From NCBI GenBank assembly GCA_021161255.1, contig JAGHAZ010000062.1, positions 1-58,731 on the forward strand: 58,731 nucleotides of DNA, written 5' to 3'. Each line of letters opens with the position of its first letter. The first letter of the stretch is position 1. Below the pieces are notes generated by a model. That model saw nothing but the letters and a program-made list of their open reading frames with translations, was not told where the DNA came from and searched no databases. A program made the position numbers and the translations under genes. Positions 1-7,607 of the stretch are shown one piece after another. Origin of the DNA: Candidatus Bathyarchaeota archaeon (GTDB lineage Archaea > Thermoproteota > CALKCG01 > B24).

Positions 1-119
1 TACTAGCTTTAGCAACGTATCTATTTAAAACTAAACTAAAACCTATCGAGAGCCTTAGCCAAAAACGGAGAGTTGGTTCCAAAAAAGCGGCTAAAAGAGG
101 GGGCTTTTCTTACTCTTAG

Positions 120-866
120 TTATAGTGTTAGCAGGGGTTCTCCTTTGATCGTCTGAAGAAGAGTCATGGCTTTCTCGACACGTTCCTCGGGTCCTTCGAT
201 CAGTAGTCTCACAGCACCTTCTGCTCCCGCTATCCCGCCTGAAGCCACTAGAGTAGCGTCCACGCCCGTTAGGATTTTTAAGGCCTCTATCTCTGTGACT
301 ATTAAACCGGTCACCGGCATCAGAGAAGGCCCCTCCGAGTCTGGGCTGTTCATCCTCCTAGCCAGCTCCCATATGCTCTCGTAGACTAGCTTCTCAAGCC
401 CCACAGGTAGGACTAGATGTATCTTCTTACCCACTATGTAGCCTACCGTCCTACCTATGGTTCCCCCGTCTTCGCTTCCTATGAGTATCCCCGCGGCTTT
501 CTCCCTGTAGTTCAAGGCGTTCGCCCCCTTTATGTAGACATCTCCTCTACCCATCTTCTCCACGGCCGTGAACCTGTCTAGGCTTTCATCCACGACCCCC
601 CTGACGAGAACGACATCCCTCATAGGTTTAGGCTTAGGTAGCCCCGATGTCAAGGGCTCGTCGGGAGTCACCACACCGGTCAGATAGGCACGTTTATCTA
701 TCTTCTTGGATAGAAGCTCCTCCACGATGTAGCTATTCGTCGAACCCTTAGCGACTACGATTATTCCATCCCGTAAAGCCCTCTTAACGACATCCATGGC
801 AGCTACAGCCTTGGCGATGAGCCTCTTAGACTCAGAAACCGTTAAAACAACCTGCCTCTTCACCAT
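120..866 (-). CDS. Conserved protein of unknown function
   Basis: I do not recognise a characterised family. The 248-aa product has no membrane segment or signal peptide and alternates hydrophobic strands with Gly-rich turns, including a KGSTNSY segment near residue 41, a SEDGGTIGRTVGYIVG segment in the middle and an ASGGIAGAEGAVRLL segment near the C-terminus. These look like phosphate- or nucleotide-binding loops, but that is inference. I start it at the ATG at 866 because GAGGTG lies 5 nt upstream on the minus strand; an upstream ATG at 911 would add 15 residues that look untranslated. It is divergent from the deacylase gene at 961. The protein appears intact. Confidence 0.7.
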   Translation of the reverse strand: MVKRQVVLTVSESKRLIAKAVAAMDVVKRALRDGIIVVAKGSTNSYIVEELLSKKIDKRAYLTGVVTPDEPLTSGLPKPKPMRDVVLVRGVVDESLDRFTAVEKMGRGDVYIKGANALNYREKAAGILIGSEDGGTIGRTVGYIVGKKIHLVLPVGLEKLVYESIWELARRMNSPDSEGPSLMPVTGLIVTEIEALKILTGVDATLVASGGIAGAEGAVRLLIEGPEERVEKAMTLLQTIKGEPLLTL

Positions 867-960
867 AGACACCTCGTATAGACAATATGGGTGGAGAGAT
901 AAAAGCCTCAACGTTCACTAACTATGTATAGACCACGGGAAGTTTTATCACGAAGGTCCT

Positions 961-2574
961 ATGATGGTATTTACGGTGTCGGTCTCCTTGCTGGTTTTCG
1001 ACGTGATAATACGTGGCGGCTTGATCCTAGACGGCTCCGGAGCTTTAGGTTTTAAGGCAGATGTCGGAATAGTGGATGACGAGATTAGGCGGGTCGGAGA
1101 CCTTTCAGGATGTAGCGCCGAAAAGATCTTGGACGCGTCGGGGCTTGTGGTCGCCCCAGGCTTCATAGACATACATAACCACAGCGACCTATCGATATTT
1201 CTCATACCTACGGCCGATAACTATGTGCTACAAGGTGTTACGACCCTGGTCGTCGGAAACTGCGGCTGTACGCCGGCCCCCATCACGGATATGAACCTAC
1301 GACACGTTAAAGACGCCTACAAGCCCTACTCGGAGTCTGTGACGATGAGGTGGCGGAGCTTCGGCGAGTACATGAAGGCCTTAGATGAGCTCGAGAAGAG
1401 CGTTAACATAGCCCCTCTAGTCGGTCAAGGAACCGTTAGGACGGCTGTTCTAGGGGCTGAAGACGTTAAGCCTAACGAGGCTCAGCTTAGGGAGATGAAA
1501 GAGCTCGTGGAGGAGGCTATGAAAGCCGGGGCCTTCGGCTTATCGACGGGCCTCATATATCTACCCGGCATGTTCACAGACATGTGGGAGCTCGTCGAGC
1601 TAGCTAAAACCGCGGCTAGATACGGTGGATTATATGCATCGCATATAAGGGACGAGGGTCTACGGGTGGTAGACGCGGTTCTAGAGGCCATATCCATAGG
1701 GGTTCAAGCCGGTTTAGGCGTGGAGATTTCGCATCTCAAAGCCTCCGGCACCTCAGCGTGGGGTAAAACCTCAAGGCTTCTTGCGTTGATCGAAGACTAC
1801 GCCGAGAGGGGCTTCGACGTATCGGCAGACGCATACCCGTATACGGCGGCTTCGACCGGGTTAGCGTCGCTTTTACCCTCCTGGGTTAGAGAAGGAGGAA
1901 CCGAGGAGATGCTTAAGCGATTACAAAACCCTAAAGTCCTGGAGAGGATCCGCGAGGAGTTTAAACGCTATGGAGTTATGGGTGACAGATACGTCGAGTG
2001 GAGCCGGATAGTCATATCCCACTCTCCTAGCCACGGGGAAGCCGAAGGTAGGGCTCTCAGCAAACTCGCAGATGATTGGAGCCTAACGCCTTTGGAGACT
2101 GTTGCTAAGCTTCTCATAGATGATGAAGGCGTTACGGGTATGATCCTACACGTCATGTGCGAAGAGGATGTCGAGAGAGTGGTCGCTCATCCATTGGTCG
2201 CTGTAGGTAGCGACGGTTATGTCAGAAGATTCGGGGAGGGTAAGCCTCACCCCAGAAATTACGGGGCTTTCCCGAGGGTTCTAGCCGAATACGTCAGAAG
2301 ACGTAGACTGCTCACGCTCCCAGAAGCCGTCAGGAAGATGACGAGTCTACCTGCTAGGAAACTAAAGCTTTGGGATAGAGGTCTAATCCGGCCTGGGATG
2401 AAGGCGGATATAGTGGTCTTCAACCCACACACCGTAAGAGACACGGCGACTTTCGAGGATCCCCACCGCTATCCCCGAGGCATAGGGTATGTGCTGGTCA
2501 ATGGGACTGTGGTGGTCGAGGACGGTAGACACACCGGAGCTAAGCCTGGTAGGGTCCTCAGAAAGAAGTCGTGA
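961..2574 (+). CDS. N-acyl-D-amino-acid deacylase (amidohydrolase)
   Basis: This amidohydrolase-superfamily enzyme would hydrolyse N-acyl-D-amino acids, or related N-acyl or dipeptide substrates, to the free D-amino acid. The N-terminal beta-sandwich strand (FDVIIRGGLILDGSG) is followed by the metal-binding HNHSD motif, a GNCGC segment holding the conserved metal-ligand Cys, ASHIRDE and ISHLKAS with the two ligand His, and VGSDG with the catalytic Asp. This order is that of D-aminoacylase and N-acyl-D-Glu deacylase. Length (537 aa) is normal. The start is uncertain: ATG at 961 is the longest, but TTG at 988 gives the N-terminus usual for the family. A TATA-like AGTTTTATC sits near 940. Substrate specificity cannot be read from the sequence. 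Confidence 0.85.
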   Translation: MMVFTVSVSLLVFDVIIRGGLILDGSGALGFKADVGIVDDEIRRVGDLSGCSAEKILDASGLVVAPGFIDIHNHSDLSIFLIPTADNYVLQGVTTLVVGNCGCTPAPITDMNLRHVKDAYKPYSESVTMRWRSFGEYMKALDELEKSVNIAPLVGQGTVRTAVLGAEDVKPNEAQLREMKELVEEAMKAGAFGLSTGLIYLPGMFTDMWELVELAKTAARYGGLYASHIRDEGLRVVDAVLEAISIGVQAGLGVEISHLKASGTSAWGKTSRLLALIEDYAERGFDVSADAYPYTAASTGLASLLPSWVREGGTEEMLKRLQNPKVLERIREEFKRYGVMGDRYVEWSRIVISHSPSHGEAEGRALSKLADDWSLTPLETVAKLLIDDEGVTGMILHVMCEEDVERVVAHPLVAVGSDGYVRRFGEGKPHPRNYGAFPRVLAEYVRRRRLLTLPEAVRKMTSLPARKLKLWDRGLIRPGMKADIVVFNPHTVRDTATFEDPHRYPRGIGYVLVNGTVVVEDGRHTGAKPGRVLRKKS

Positions 2575-2603
2575 ATGGTCGTCTGTCATAATCAACTTTA
2601 GAT

Positions 2604-3089
2604 TTATCCCCGGTCGCTTTTCTTCCCACGATGCCCTGTGGCCATGAAGGCTAGGGTCACAATCAGAAAGACGACGCTCACTCGTATGACCTCCAGGTAG
2701 TAACCGTATGGCGATATCGATAGAATCGGCTTCACAACCTGGTCTACAGCCCAGTCCAGCTGAACCCCGGCATCGGTTAAAGGGTAGAGAGGTTTAACGG
2801 GCATCCCACCGGTTAGAGAGTCCATGAGAACGTGCACGAACGGTAGATATATCATACGTCTCGCCTCGTCACTTGTATACCCCAGCTTAAGCATGACCCT
2901 AGCTAACACCACCGCTAAAACCGTGAGCGATAGGGCTGAGTGTAGAAGCGCCCTATGCCAGGGTGTGAACGCGTCTATGTCAGGCATGAGAGATAGAAAA
3001 ACGGCTAGAAGATAGTATTTAGCACCCCTCATATCCCAGGAAAGGCAAGCCACCAGACCGACCAGGCAATGGGTGAAACCATCAGGCAT
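2604..3089 (-). CDS. YdjM-type membrane-bound metal-dependent hydrolase
   Basis: A 161-aa integral membrane protein of the YdjM/DUF457 family. The signature is an N-terminal MPDGFTH followed by a long hydrophobic stretch, then SLMPDIDAF and HRALLHS, with a later PFVHVLMDS; these His and Asp residues are the proposed metal ligands. About four transmembrane segments are visible. The start at 3089 places the conserved MPDGFTH at the N-terminus; an upstream ATG at 3131 would add 14 residues not expected for the family. It converges on the deacylase gene. No biochemical role is established for archaeal members. Confidence 0.7.
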   Translation of the reverse strand: MPDGFTHCLVGLVACLSWDMRGAKYYLLAVFLSLMPDIDAFTPWHRALLHSALSLTVLAVVLARVMLKLGYTSDEARRMIYLPFVHVLMDSLTGGMPVKPLYPLTDAGVQLDWAVDQVVKPILSISPYGYYLEVIRVSVVFLIVTLAFMATGHRGKKSDRG

Positions 3090-3333
3090 GACGACACACG
3101 TTGAGATAATGGATCCCGGCGATATAAACACATACCGTCTTACTTTCTGCGGCTAATCATACACCTGTCTAGAAGCCTACGCTCGAAGCTTCTCGCCGTG
3201 TTTCTTGGCTTGGAAAAGCCGCGTTGCCACATAGCTGTGAAGTATTTCAACCGGAGAAGTCGGGTTGTAGCTGGCGACTAAACCGCTTGCCATGGAGGCT
3301 AAACCTGCTTCAAACTTTACATGTGAAATAGAC
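3090..3333 (-). other. 244-nt gap with a doubtful 38-aa ORF
   Basis: The gap between the YdjM-like gene and cofE contains one short minus-strand reading frame, 3177-3293 (ATG to TAG, 38 aa, beginning MASGLVASYNPTS). It has no clear ribosome-binding site and no recognised relative. It stays open upstream of the ATG into the 3' end of cofE, so it could be a remnant or chance. I see no RNA gene or repeat here. Confidence 0.2.
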
Positions 3334-4233
3334 TTAGGCGATCAGCCTGAGGAGGCATCTAAGCCCCAAAACTCTAATGTTCTCTCTTAGGATCAGCCTA
3401 AATATGTGCTTAACCGCTTCAGGCTCGAGCGTGTGGTCTAGCACACCCTCCTCCCTACGCACATACCTTAAACCCCTAACCAACACCACAGGTATACCTT
3501 CAGCTGTCTGACCCATGAGAAGGGCTGCGGCTGAGGCGAGCTGGTCAGCCACACGGTCTACACCGCCGAACTTCGGCTTCCCAAACCTGTCTAGGGCTCC
3601 GAACCTCCTTGAGACGACCTCGATACCTGAGGAACCCCTCGCTAAGTCGATGGAGCCTATACCTGGGAAACACTCCGTGTCGGATATGACGACGGCTACG
3701 TCCATGCCCGACAGCTCCTTTATACGTTTCCTAAGCTTCCTAGCGTAGAGGTCTGGGTTCTCAGGCGGTATACTCGCCACATTCTCAGGGTGATTTGAGA
3801 AGTCTAACCCAGCATCCGTGTAAACCTGGAGCCCCCTTCTAACCACGAGCATATAGGGTATGAGCTCCAAAGCCCTTCTAGCGTTCTCAGGGTTCTCCGC
3901 AAGCTTCATGAACCCGTCGAGGAAACGGTCTGCTATTAGTTTTATGGGGATTAGAAATAGAACCCTGTCGCAGTTCTCAAGGACTGCCTGAACCATCCTA
4001 GGGTTCATCCCAGTCTTCCTAGCGATCCTCAGAGCCTTCTTGGAAGGCTTGACCCTACGCATATCTATGAGAAGCCCATAGGACTTCGAGACAACCTTAC
4101 TCGCAATCACGAGCACGTCGCCATCCCTCAAACCACCAGCCTCACGGGACGCACCCTCGACGATAAGCCTAGCCAAGTCATCCCCAGGCTTAACCTCGGG
4201 AAGCCTTAAACCGTAAAGCTCGACCCTAACCAT
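3334..4233 (-). CDS. cofE: Coenzyme F420:L-glutamate ligase
   Basis: The enzyme adds one or more L-glutamates to F420-0, using GTP, in the last step of coenzyme F420 synthesis. The N-terminus (VRVELYGLRLPEVKPGDDL) and the segment GDVLVIASKVVSKSYG match the CofE/FbiB N-domain pattern. Further conserved stretches are VVISDTECFPG and FGALDRFGKPKFGGVDR, which carry metal- and substrate-binding residues in the family, and ADQLASAAALLMGQ. The start at 4233 removes an unlikely 20-residue extension. At 299 aa it is somewhat longer than the usual 250 aa. Its presence implies F420-dependent redox chemistry. There is no other F420 gene in the window. Confidence 0.88.
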   Translation of the reverse strand: MVRVELYGLRLPEVKPGDDLARLIVEGASREAGGLRDGDVLVIASKVVSKSYGLLIDMRRVKPSKKALRIARKTGMNPRMVQAVLENCDRVLFLIPIKLIADRFLDGFMKLAENPENARRALELIPYMLVVRRGLQVYTDAGLDFSNHPENVASIPPENPDLYARKLRKRIKELSGMDVAVVISDTECFPGIGSIDLARGSSGIEVVSRRFGALDRFGKPKFGGVDRVADQLASAAALLMGQTAEGIPVVLVRGLRYVRREEGVLDHTLEPEAVKHIFRLILRENIRVLGLRCLLRLIA

Positions 4234-4397
4234 CGTGTGAAGTAGATAACTCATCGAATAAAACACTAGTGCCGACTGCAGTCGCCGTCGCATGTATCCT
4301 ATCGGTGGAAGCCCCCCTCTTAAAGCGGAGATATCCTGGGGAAAACCATGAGCGTAGTGAATTTACTCGTGTAAGGGTATTGTTGGTAGATGCTCGA

Positions 4398-4493
4398 TGC
4401 CGGGGGAGGGGTTTGAACCCTCGACTTCTGGACCCTCGGGTTTGGTTCTCCAGATTATGAGTCTGGCGCTCTTACCCGCTGAGCTACCCCGGC
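4398..4493 (-). tRNA. tRNA-Met (CAT), elongator, with 22-nt intron
   Basis: Minus-strand tRNA of 96 nt with acceptor GCCGGGG/CCCCGGC, D-arm GCTC...GAGC, anticodon stem CCAGA/TCTGG around loop CTCATAA (anticodon CAT), T-arm GAGGG/CCCTC and discriminator A. CCA is not encoded. The acceptor and the non-GGG anticodon stem indicate elongator rather than initiator Met. The extra 22 nt lie in the variable loop, not at 37/38. The segment folds as CTGG-AGA-ACC...GGT-CCAG-AAG, a bulge-helix-bulge with cuts AG|A and AA|G. This removes 4426-4447 and leaves a normal variable loop AGGTC (intron at 45/46). Confidence 0.93.
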
Positions 4494-4545
4494 ACCGGTA
4501 TTTGCTCTCTCACAAGTATTTAAAAATGTTAGGGTCGGGTTATAG

Positions 4546-4558
4546 AGATATATTTAAA
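4546..4558 (+). promoter_or_regulatory. TATA-box promoter of the MFS/amidohydrolase pair
   Basis: GATATATTTAAAC lies about 30 nt upstream of the ATG at 4587, the distance expected for an archaeal TATA box driving a leaderless or nearly leaderless transcript. No ribosome-binding site precedes that ATG, which agrees with this reading. Confidence 0.6.
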
Positions 4559-4586
4559 CCTATTCGGCTTAGGTTTTTAGGTCTGT

Positions 4587-5753
4587 ATGCCCTTCGACAG
4601 GAGGTCTGTAGCGGTCTACTCGGCTTTCTTCCTATCTAGCCTAGGCTACTCCCTATGGTATTCACTATTCCCGGTTTACCTCGACGTCATAGGGTTCCAG
4701 ACGTGGCAGATAGGCTTCGTATTCTCGCTTCTAAGTCTCTCGACCAGCCTCTCCTACCTCATCCTAGGCGCAGTTTCAGATGCCGCTGGTAGAGGTAAGC
4801 CCCTTGCCTTAGGGTTCATTTTATCTGCCCTGACGATCATAGCCTTAGCTTATACGTCAAACATCATGCTCATAGGGCTTCTGATATCGGCATATGGTCT
4901 CCTAGAGGGTCTGAAATCTCCGACGGGTGAAGCGTCTATAGTCGAGACGGGAGCAAGATTAGGCACGGCTTTATCGCTATTCTACATGGTTGTCATGGTC
5001 GCTAGAATAGCGGGCTCAGCGTTATCGGGATACTTCGCCTCGACCCTAGGCTTCCAAAGCCTATTCATCCTAGGCAGTCTTCTCAGCATCTCGTCGGCCT
5101 TTTTGATTGTCTCTCTATACGGCTGGTCTGGGAGGCTTGGTCTTAAAACCGTTAGACTAAGCGTCAGCAAGTTTCCCGAAGGAATCAAGTCGATATTATC
5201 CGACAGGGGGCTTAGGTTGCTCACGATAGCCCTCGTGGTCCATGGCCTAGGGTTTTCCATGATAAACCCCTTAGTCACGCTTTACGCTAAAGAGGTCTTA
5301 AGCCTCGACGAGCAGTTGGTGGGCCTGGTCATGGCGGTCTGGAACATGGGCTTCCTCCTGACACAGGTGCCCTCAGGAAAACTCACCGATAGGTTCGGCG
5401 GTATCCCGATTTTAGCGTCTCACATAGCCCTCTCGTCGGTTTCCTGGCTTCTATACGGTTTCTCGGGAAACTGGCTTCACCTGGTGCTTTCCGCTTTATT
5501 CGTCGGAATGGTAGGCGCCATGGACATGCCCGCTAGAAGAACGTTGATGGTCCGTCTGGGGGGGTCGATGGGTGTGGCTTCGATAATAGGGTACATGGAT
5601 GCTTTAACCCGTTTCACATTTATGCTAGGCTCTTCGGTCGGTGGAGTGCTCTGGAGTAGTCTAGGCTATAGGGCTCCGTTCATCATAGGGTCTATACTGA
5701 ACATATTTGCGTTGATACCTCTTCTAATTCTTATCTACCCTCATAAGAGATAG
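4587..5753 (+). CDS. Major facilitator superfamily transporter
   Basis: A 388-aa integral membrane protein with about twelve hydrophobic helices in two halves of six separated by a charged loop near residues 180-205. The loop after helix 2 (GAVSDAAGRGKP) and its counterpart in the second half (GKLTDRFGGIP) are the MFS motif-A signatures (G-x-x-x-D-R/A-x-G-R/K). The start at 4587 follows a TATA box at 4546-4558. It is 21 nt upstream of an amidohydrolase and is likely co-transcribed with it, suggesting uptake or export of a nucleoside, purine or amine related to the deaminase substrate. That substrate assignment is inference only. Confidence 0.85.
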   Translation: MPFDRRSVAVYSAFFLSSLGYSLWYSLFPVYLDVIGFQTWQIGFVFSLLSLSTSLSYLILGAVSDAAGRGKPLALGFILSALTIIALAYTSNIMLIGLLISAYGLLEGLKSPTGEASIVETGARLGTALSLFYMVVMVARIAGSALSGYFASTLGFQSLFILGSLLSISSAFLIVSLYGWSGRLGLKTVRLSVSKFPEGIKSILSDRGLRLLTIALVVHGLGFSMINPLVTLYAKEVLSLDEQLVGLVMAVWNMGFLLTQVPSGKLTDRFGGIPILASHIALSSVSWLLYGFSGNWLHLVLSALFVGMVGAMDMPARRTLMVRLGGSMGVASIIGYMDALTRFTFMLGSSVGGVLWSSLGYRAPFIIGSILNIFALIPLLILIYPHKR

Positions 5754-5774
5754 TTTTCTGGAGGTCTATAGGGG

Positions 5775-7118
5775 ATGGATTTCCTGGTATATGGCGGAAG
5801 CGTAGTCACGATGGGTAGGCTCGGCGTCGTGAGAGACGGCGCCGTCTTGGTCGAAGGCGATAGGATCGTGGAGGTCGGCAGAAGCGAAGAGGTTAAACGT
5901 AGAAACCCCCGAGGCTACGAGAGGATAGACGCTGAAGGTAAGATAATCATACCGGGTCTTGTGAACACACACCATCACCTGGCCATGAGCCTCCTAAGGG
6001 GATACGCAGACGACCTCCCGCTTAAGGAGTGGCTTGAGAAGTGGATATGGCCTGTCGAGTCTCTCATGACAGGAGAGGATATCTACTTAGGCGCGAAGCT
6101 CACAGCCGTCGAGTCGGTTTTAGGAGGCTGCACCACGGTCAACACCATGTACCATTATGCTCCAGAGTTCAACGAGGCTAGGGCTATAGCTGAGGTCGGT
6201 ATCCGAGGGGTCGTCGGGCATGTATGCTTCTCGTGGCGTAAAGACGAAGACATAAGGCTTACGAAGATGCTCGTCGAAAAGTGGCATGGAGCCGAGAACG
6301 GCAGGGTGAGGGTCAGCGTCGACCCTCATGCACCCTACACGGTCGACCCGGGGTACATGCGTGAACTCTGGAGTCTAACCTCGGAGCTTAACGAGAAGTA
6401 CAGGGATAAAGCCCCAGTCATATGGCATATCCATCTCGCCGAAACCATGGACGAGGCTGAGAAGGTCGAGAAGGCGTTTAACGTGGATGTTAAGGACGGT
6501 GTCGTGGTTTACCTCGATAGGTTAGGAGTACTTGGTTCCATAGTTATAGCCGCCCACTGCGTTCATCTAACGGATAAAGACATAGCGGTCTTAGCCTCCA
6601 GGGACGTTAAGGTCTCCCATAACCCTGTCTCAAACCTGAAACTAGGCTCGGGGATAAGCCCGGTTCCCAGGTTGCTGGAATCAGGGGTGACCGTCGGTCT
6701 CGGAACAGACAGCGTCTGCTCGAATAACAGTAGCGACATGTTCGAGACCATGAAGCTTGCGGCGTTGATACATAAGGGGGTTTCCATGAATCCTGCCTTG
6801 ATGGATGCGTGGAGAGTTCTAAGGATGGCTACTATAGACGGCGCCAGGGCATTGAATTGGAGCGACGAGATAGGGTCGATAGAGCCAGGCAAGAAAGCCG
6901 ACCTGGTGATAATAGATGCCATGAAACCCCATATGAGACCCATATACAGCGAGATTAGCCACCTGGTCTATGCAGCCAAATACGGCGACGTGGAAACAGT
7001 TTTCGTAGGCGGTCGACCCATAGTCGAAAACCGGGAGGTTAAAACGGTAGATGTCGAGGAGCTTATCACTCAGGTCTCGAAAGCGAGAGACAGGCTCATG
7101 GAGAAGGTCAGACGATGA
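5775..7118 (+). CDS. Amidohydrolase, 5'-deoxyadenosine/SAH deaminase-like
   Basis: A 447-aa enzyme of the ATZ/TRZ amidohydrolase family, nearest in pattern to MtaD/DadD deaminases that act on 5'-methylthioadenosine, S-adenosylhomocysteine or 5'-deoxyadenosine. It shows the NTHHH metal motif at residues 64-68, HIHLAET near 220, AAHCVHL near 257 and GLGTDSVCSNNS near 309, which supply the metal ligands and catalytic Asp. GGAGG at 5760-5764 precedes the ATG at 5775. It follows the MFS gene by 21 nt and probably shares its transcript. A role in recycling radical-SAM or methylation by-products would fit the radical SAM enzymes nearby, but this is inferred. Confidence 0.82.
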   Translation: MDFLVYGGSVVTMGRLGVVRDGAVLVEGDRIVEVGRSEEVKRRNPRGYERIDAEGKIIIPGLVNTHHHLAMSLLRGYADDLPLKEWLEKWIWPVESLMTGEDIYLGAKLTAVESVLGGCTTVNTMYHYAPEFNEARAIAEVGIRGVVGHVCFSWRKDEDIRLTKMLVEKWHGAENGRVRVSVDPHAPYTVDPGYMRELWSLTSELNEKYRDKAPVIWHIHLAETMDEAEKVEKAFNVDVKDGVVVYLDRLGVLGSIVIAAHCVHLTDKDIAVLASRDVKVSHNPVSNLKLGSGISPVPRLLESGVTVGLGTDSVCSNNSSDMFETMKLAALIHKGVSMNPALMDAWRVLRMATIDGARALNWSDEIGSIEPGKKADLVIIDAMKPHMRPIYSEISHLVYAAKYGDVETVFVGGRPIVENREVKTVDVEELITQVSKARDRLMEKVRR

Positions 7119-7132
7119 ACGTTTTAGACATC

Positions 7133-7150
7133 GCTGTTAAATCTAACAGC
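7133..7150. terminator. Perfect 7-bp hairpin after the amidohydrolase gene
   Basis: GCTGTTA, a 4-nt loop (AATC) and TAACAGC begin 15 nt after the stop codon at 7118. It could act as an RNA 3'-end structure or an operator-like dyad, since TATATAA follows at 7154. There is no long T tract immediately after it, so termination is not certain. Confidence 0.35.
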
Positions 7151-7299
7151 ATCTATATAAGCGGTTTGGCATGATCACTTCCTCTCTTTGAACCTCTAGG
7201 CCCTTCCGGATACGGAGTTTTATACCACATCGTGCTTAAACCTCAGCTAATTTTTTAGAGCGTTATACAATCTTAGGTACAAACAAATAAATAAAAAGG

Positions 7300-7311
7300 T
7301 TTAAATTTTTA
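7300..7311 (+). promoter_or_regulatory. Promoter of the anaerobic RNR operon
   Basis: An A-rich, BRE-like stretch (AAAAAGG) is followed by TTTAAATTTTTA in an otherwise AT-rich gap. It lies about 35 nt upstream of the TTG start at 7341, with GAGGTG at 7326-7331. It is the only promoter-like element before the glutaredoxin-nrdD-nrdG run. Confidence 0.6.
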
Positions 7312-7340
7312 TACTCACCCTTTATGAGGTGGGACTAGCT

Positions 7341-7607
7341 TTGAAGGCCATCGTTTATACGACTCCGACTTGCCCGAACTGCAAGGTTTTAGAGAGGTTT
7401 TTGAACGAGCTTGGGGTCGAGTATGAGGAGAAGAACATGCTCGACCTCGACGTTCAGACAGAGCTCATAATGATGGATGTTTTCACGACATCGGCTCCGA
7501 TCCTGAGGGTCGGAGACAAGTTTCTAACGATTAAAGAACTCTTCAACGGTGGAAAATTGAACGTGCGTCTCATAAAAGATGTTTTGGGGGTTGAGGGGAG
7601 TGGTTGA
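7341..7607 (+). CDS. Glutaredoxin-like (NrdH-type) thiol protein
   Basis: An 88-aa thioredoxin-fold protein with the redox motif CPNC at residues 11-14 after the first strand (KAIVYTTPT), and a cis-Pro segment TSAPILRVGDKFL. The pattern is that of small glutaredoxins and NrdH-redoxins that re-reduce ribonucleotide reductase. I start it at TTG 7341 because GAGGTG lies 9 nt upstream; the in-frame GTG at 7329 overlaps that site. It is the first gene of the nrdD operon and overlaps the nrdD start region. Anaerobic class III enzymes often use formate as reductant, so a thiol donor here suggests the NrdD subtype that takes electrons from a redoxin. Confidence 0.82.
   Translation: MKAIVYTTPTCPNCKVLERFLNELGVEYEEKNMLDLDVQTELIMMDVFTTSAPILRVGDKFLTIKELFNGGKLNVRLIKDVLGVEGSG

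Noticed and set aside
1-119. Possible T-rich terminator and TATA-like element at the left edge
   Set aside because: The poly-A/T stretches are short and no partner gene is visible, so no function can be supported.
4397-4639. An open frame across the tRNA-Met gene (starting MPGEGFEPSTSG)
   Set aside because: It is the common artefact of translating a tRNA in the antisense direction; the DNA is a tRNA with an intron, and the frame overlaps the MFS gene start.
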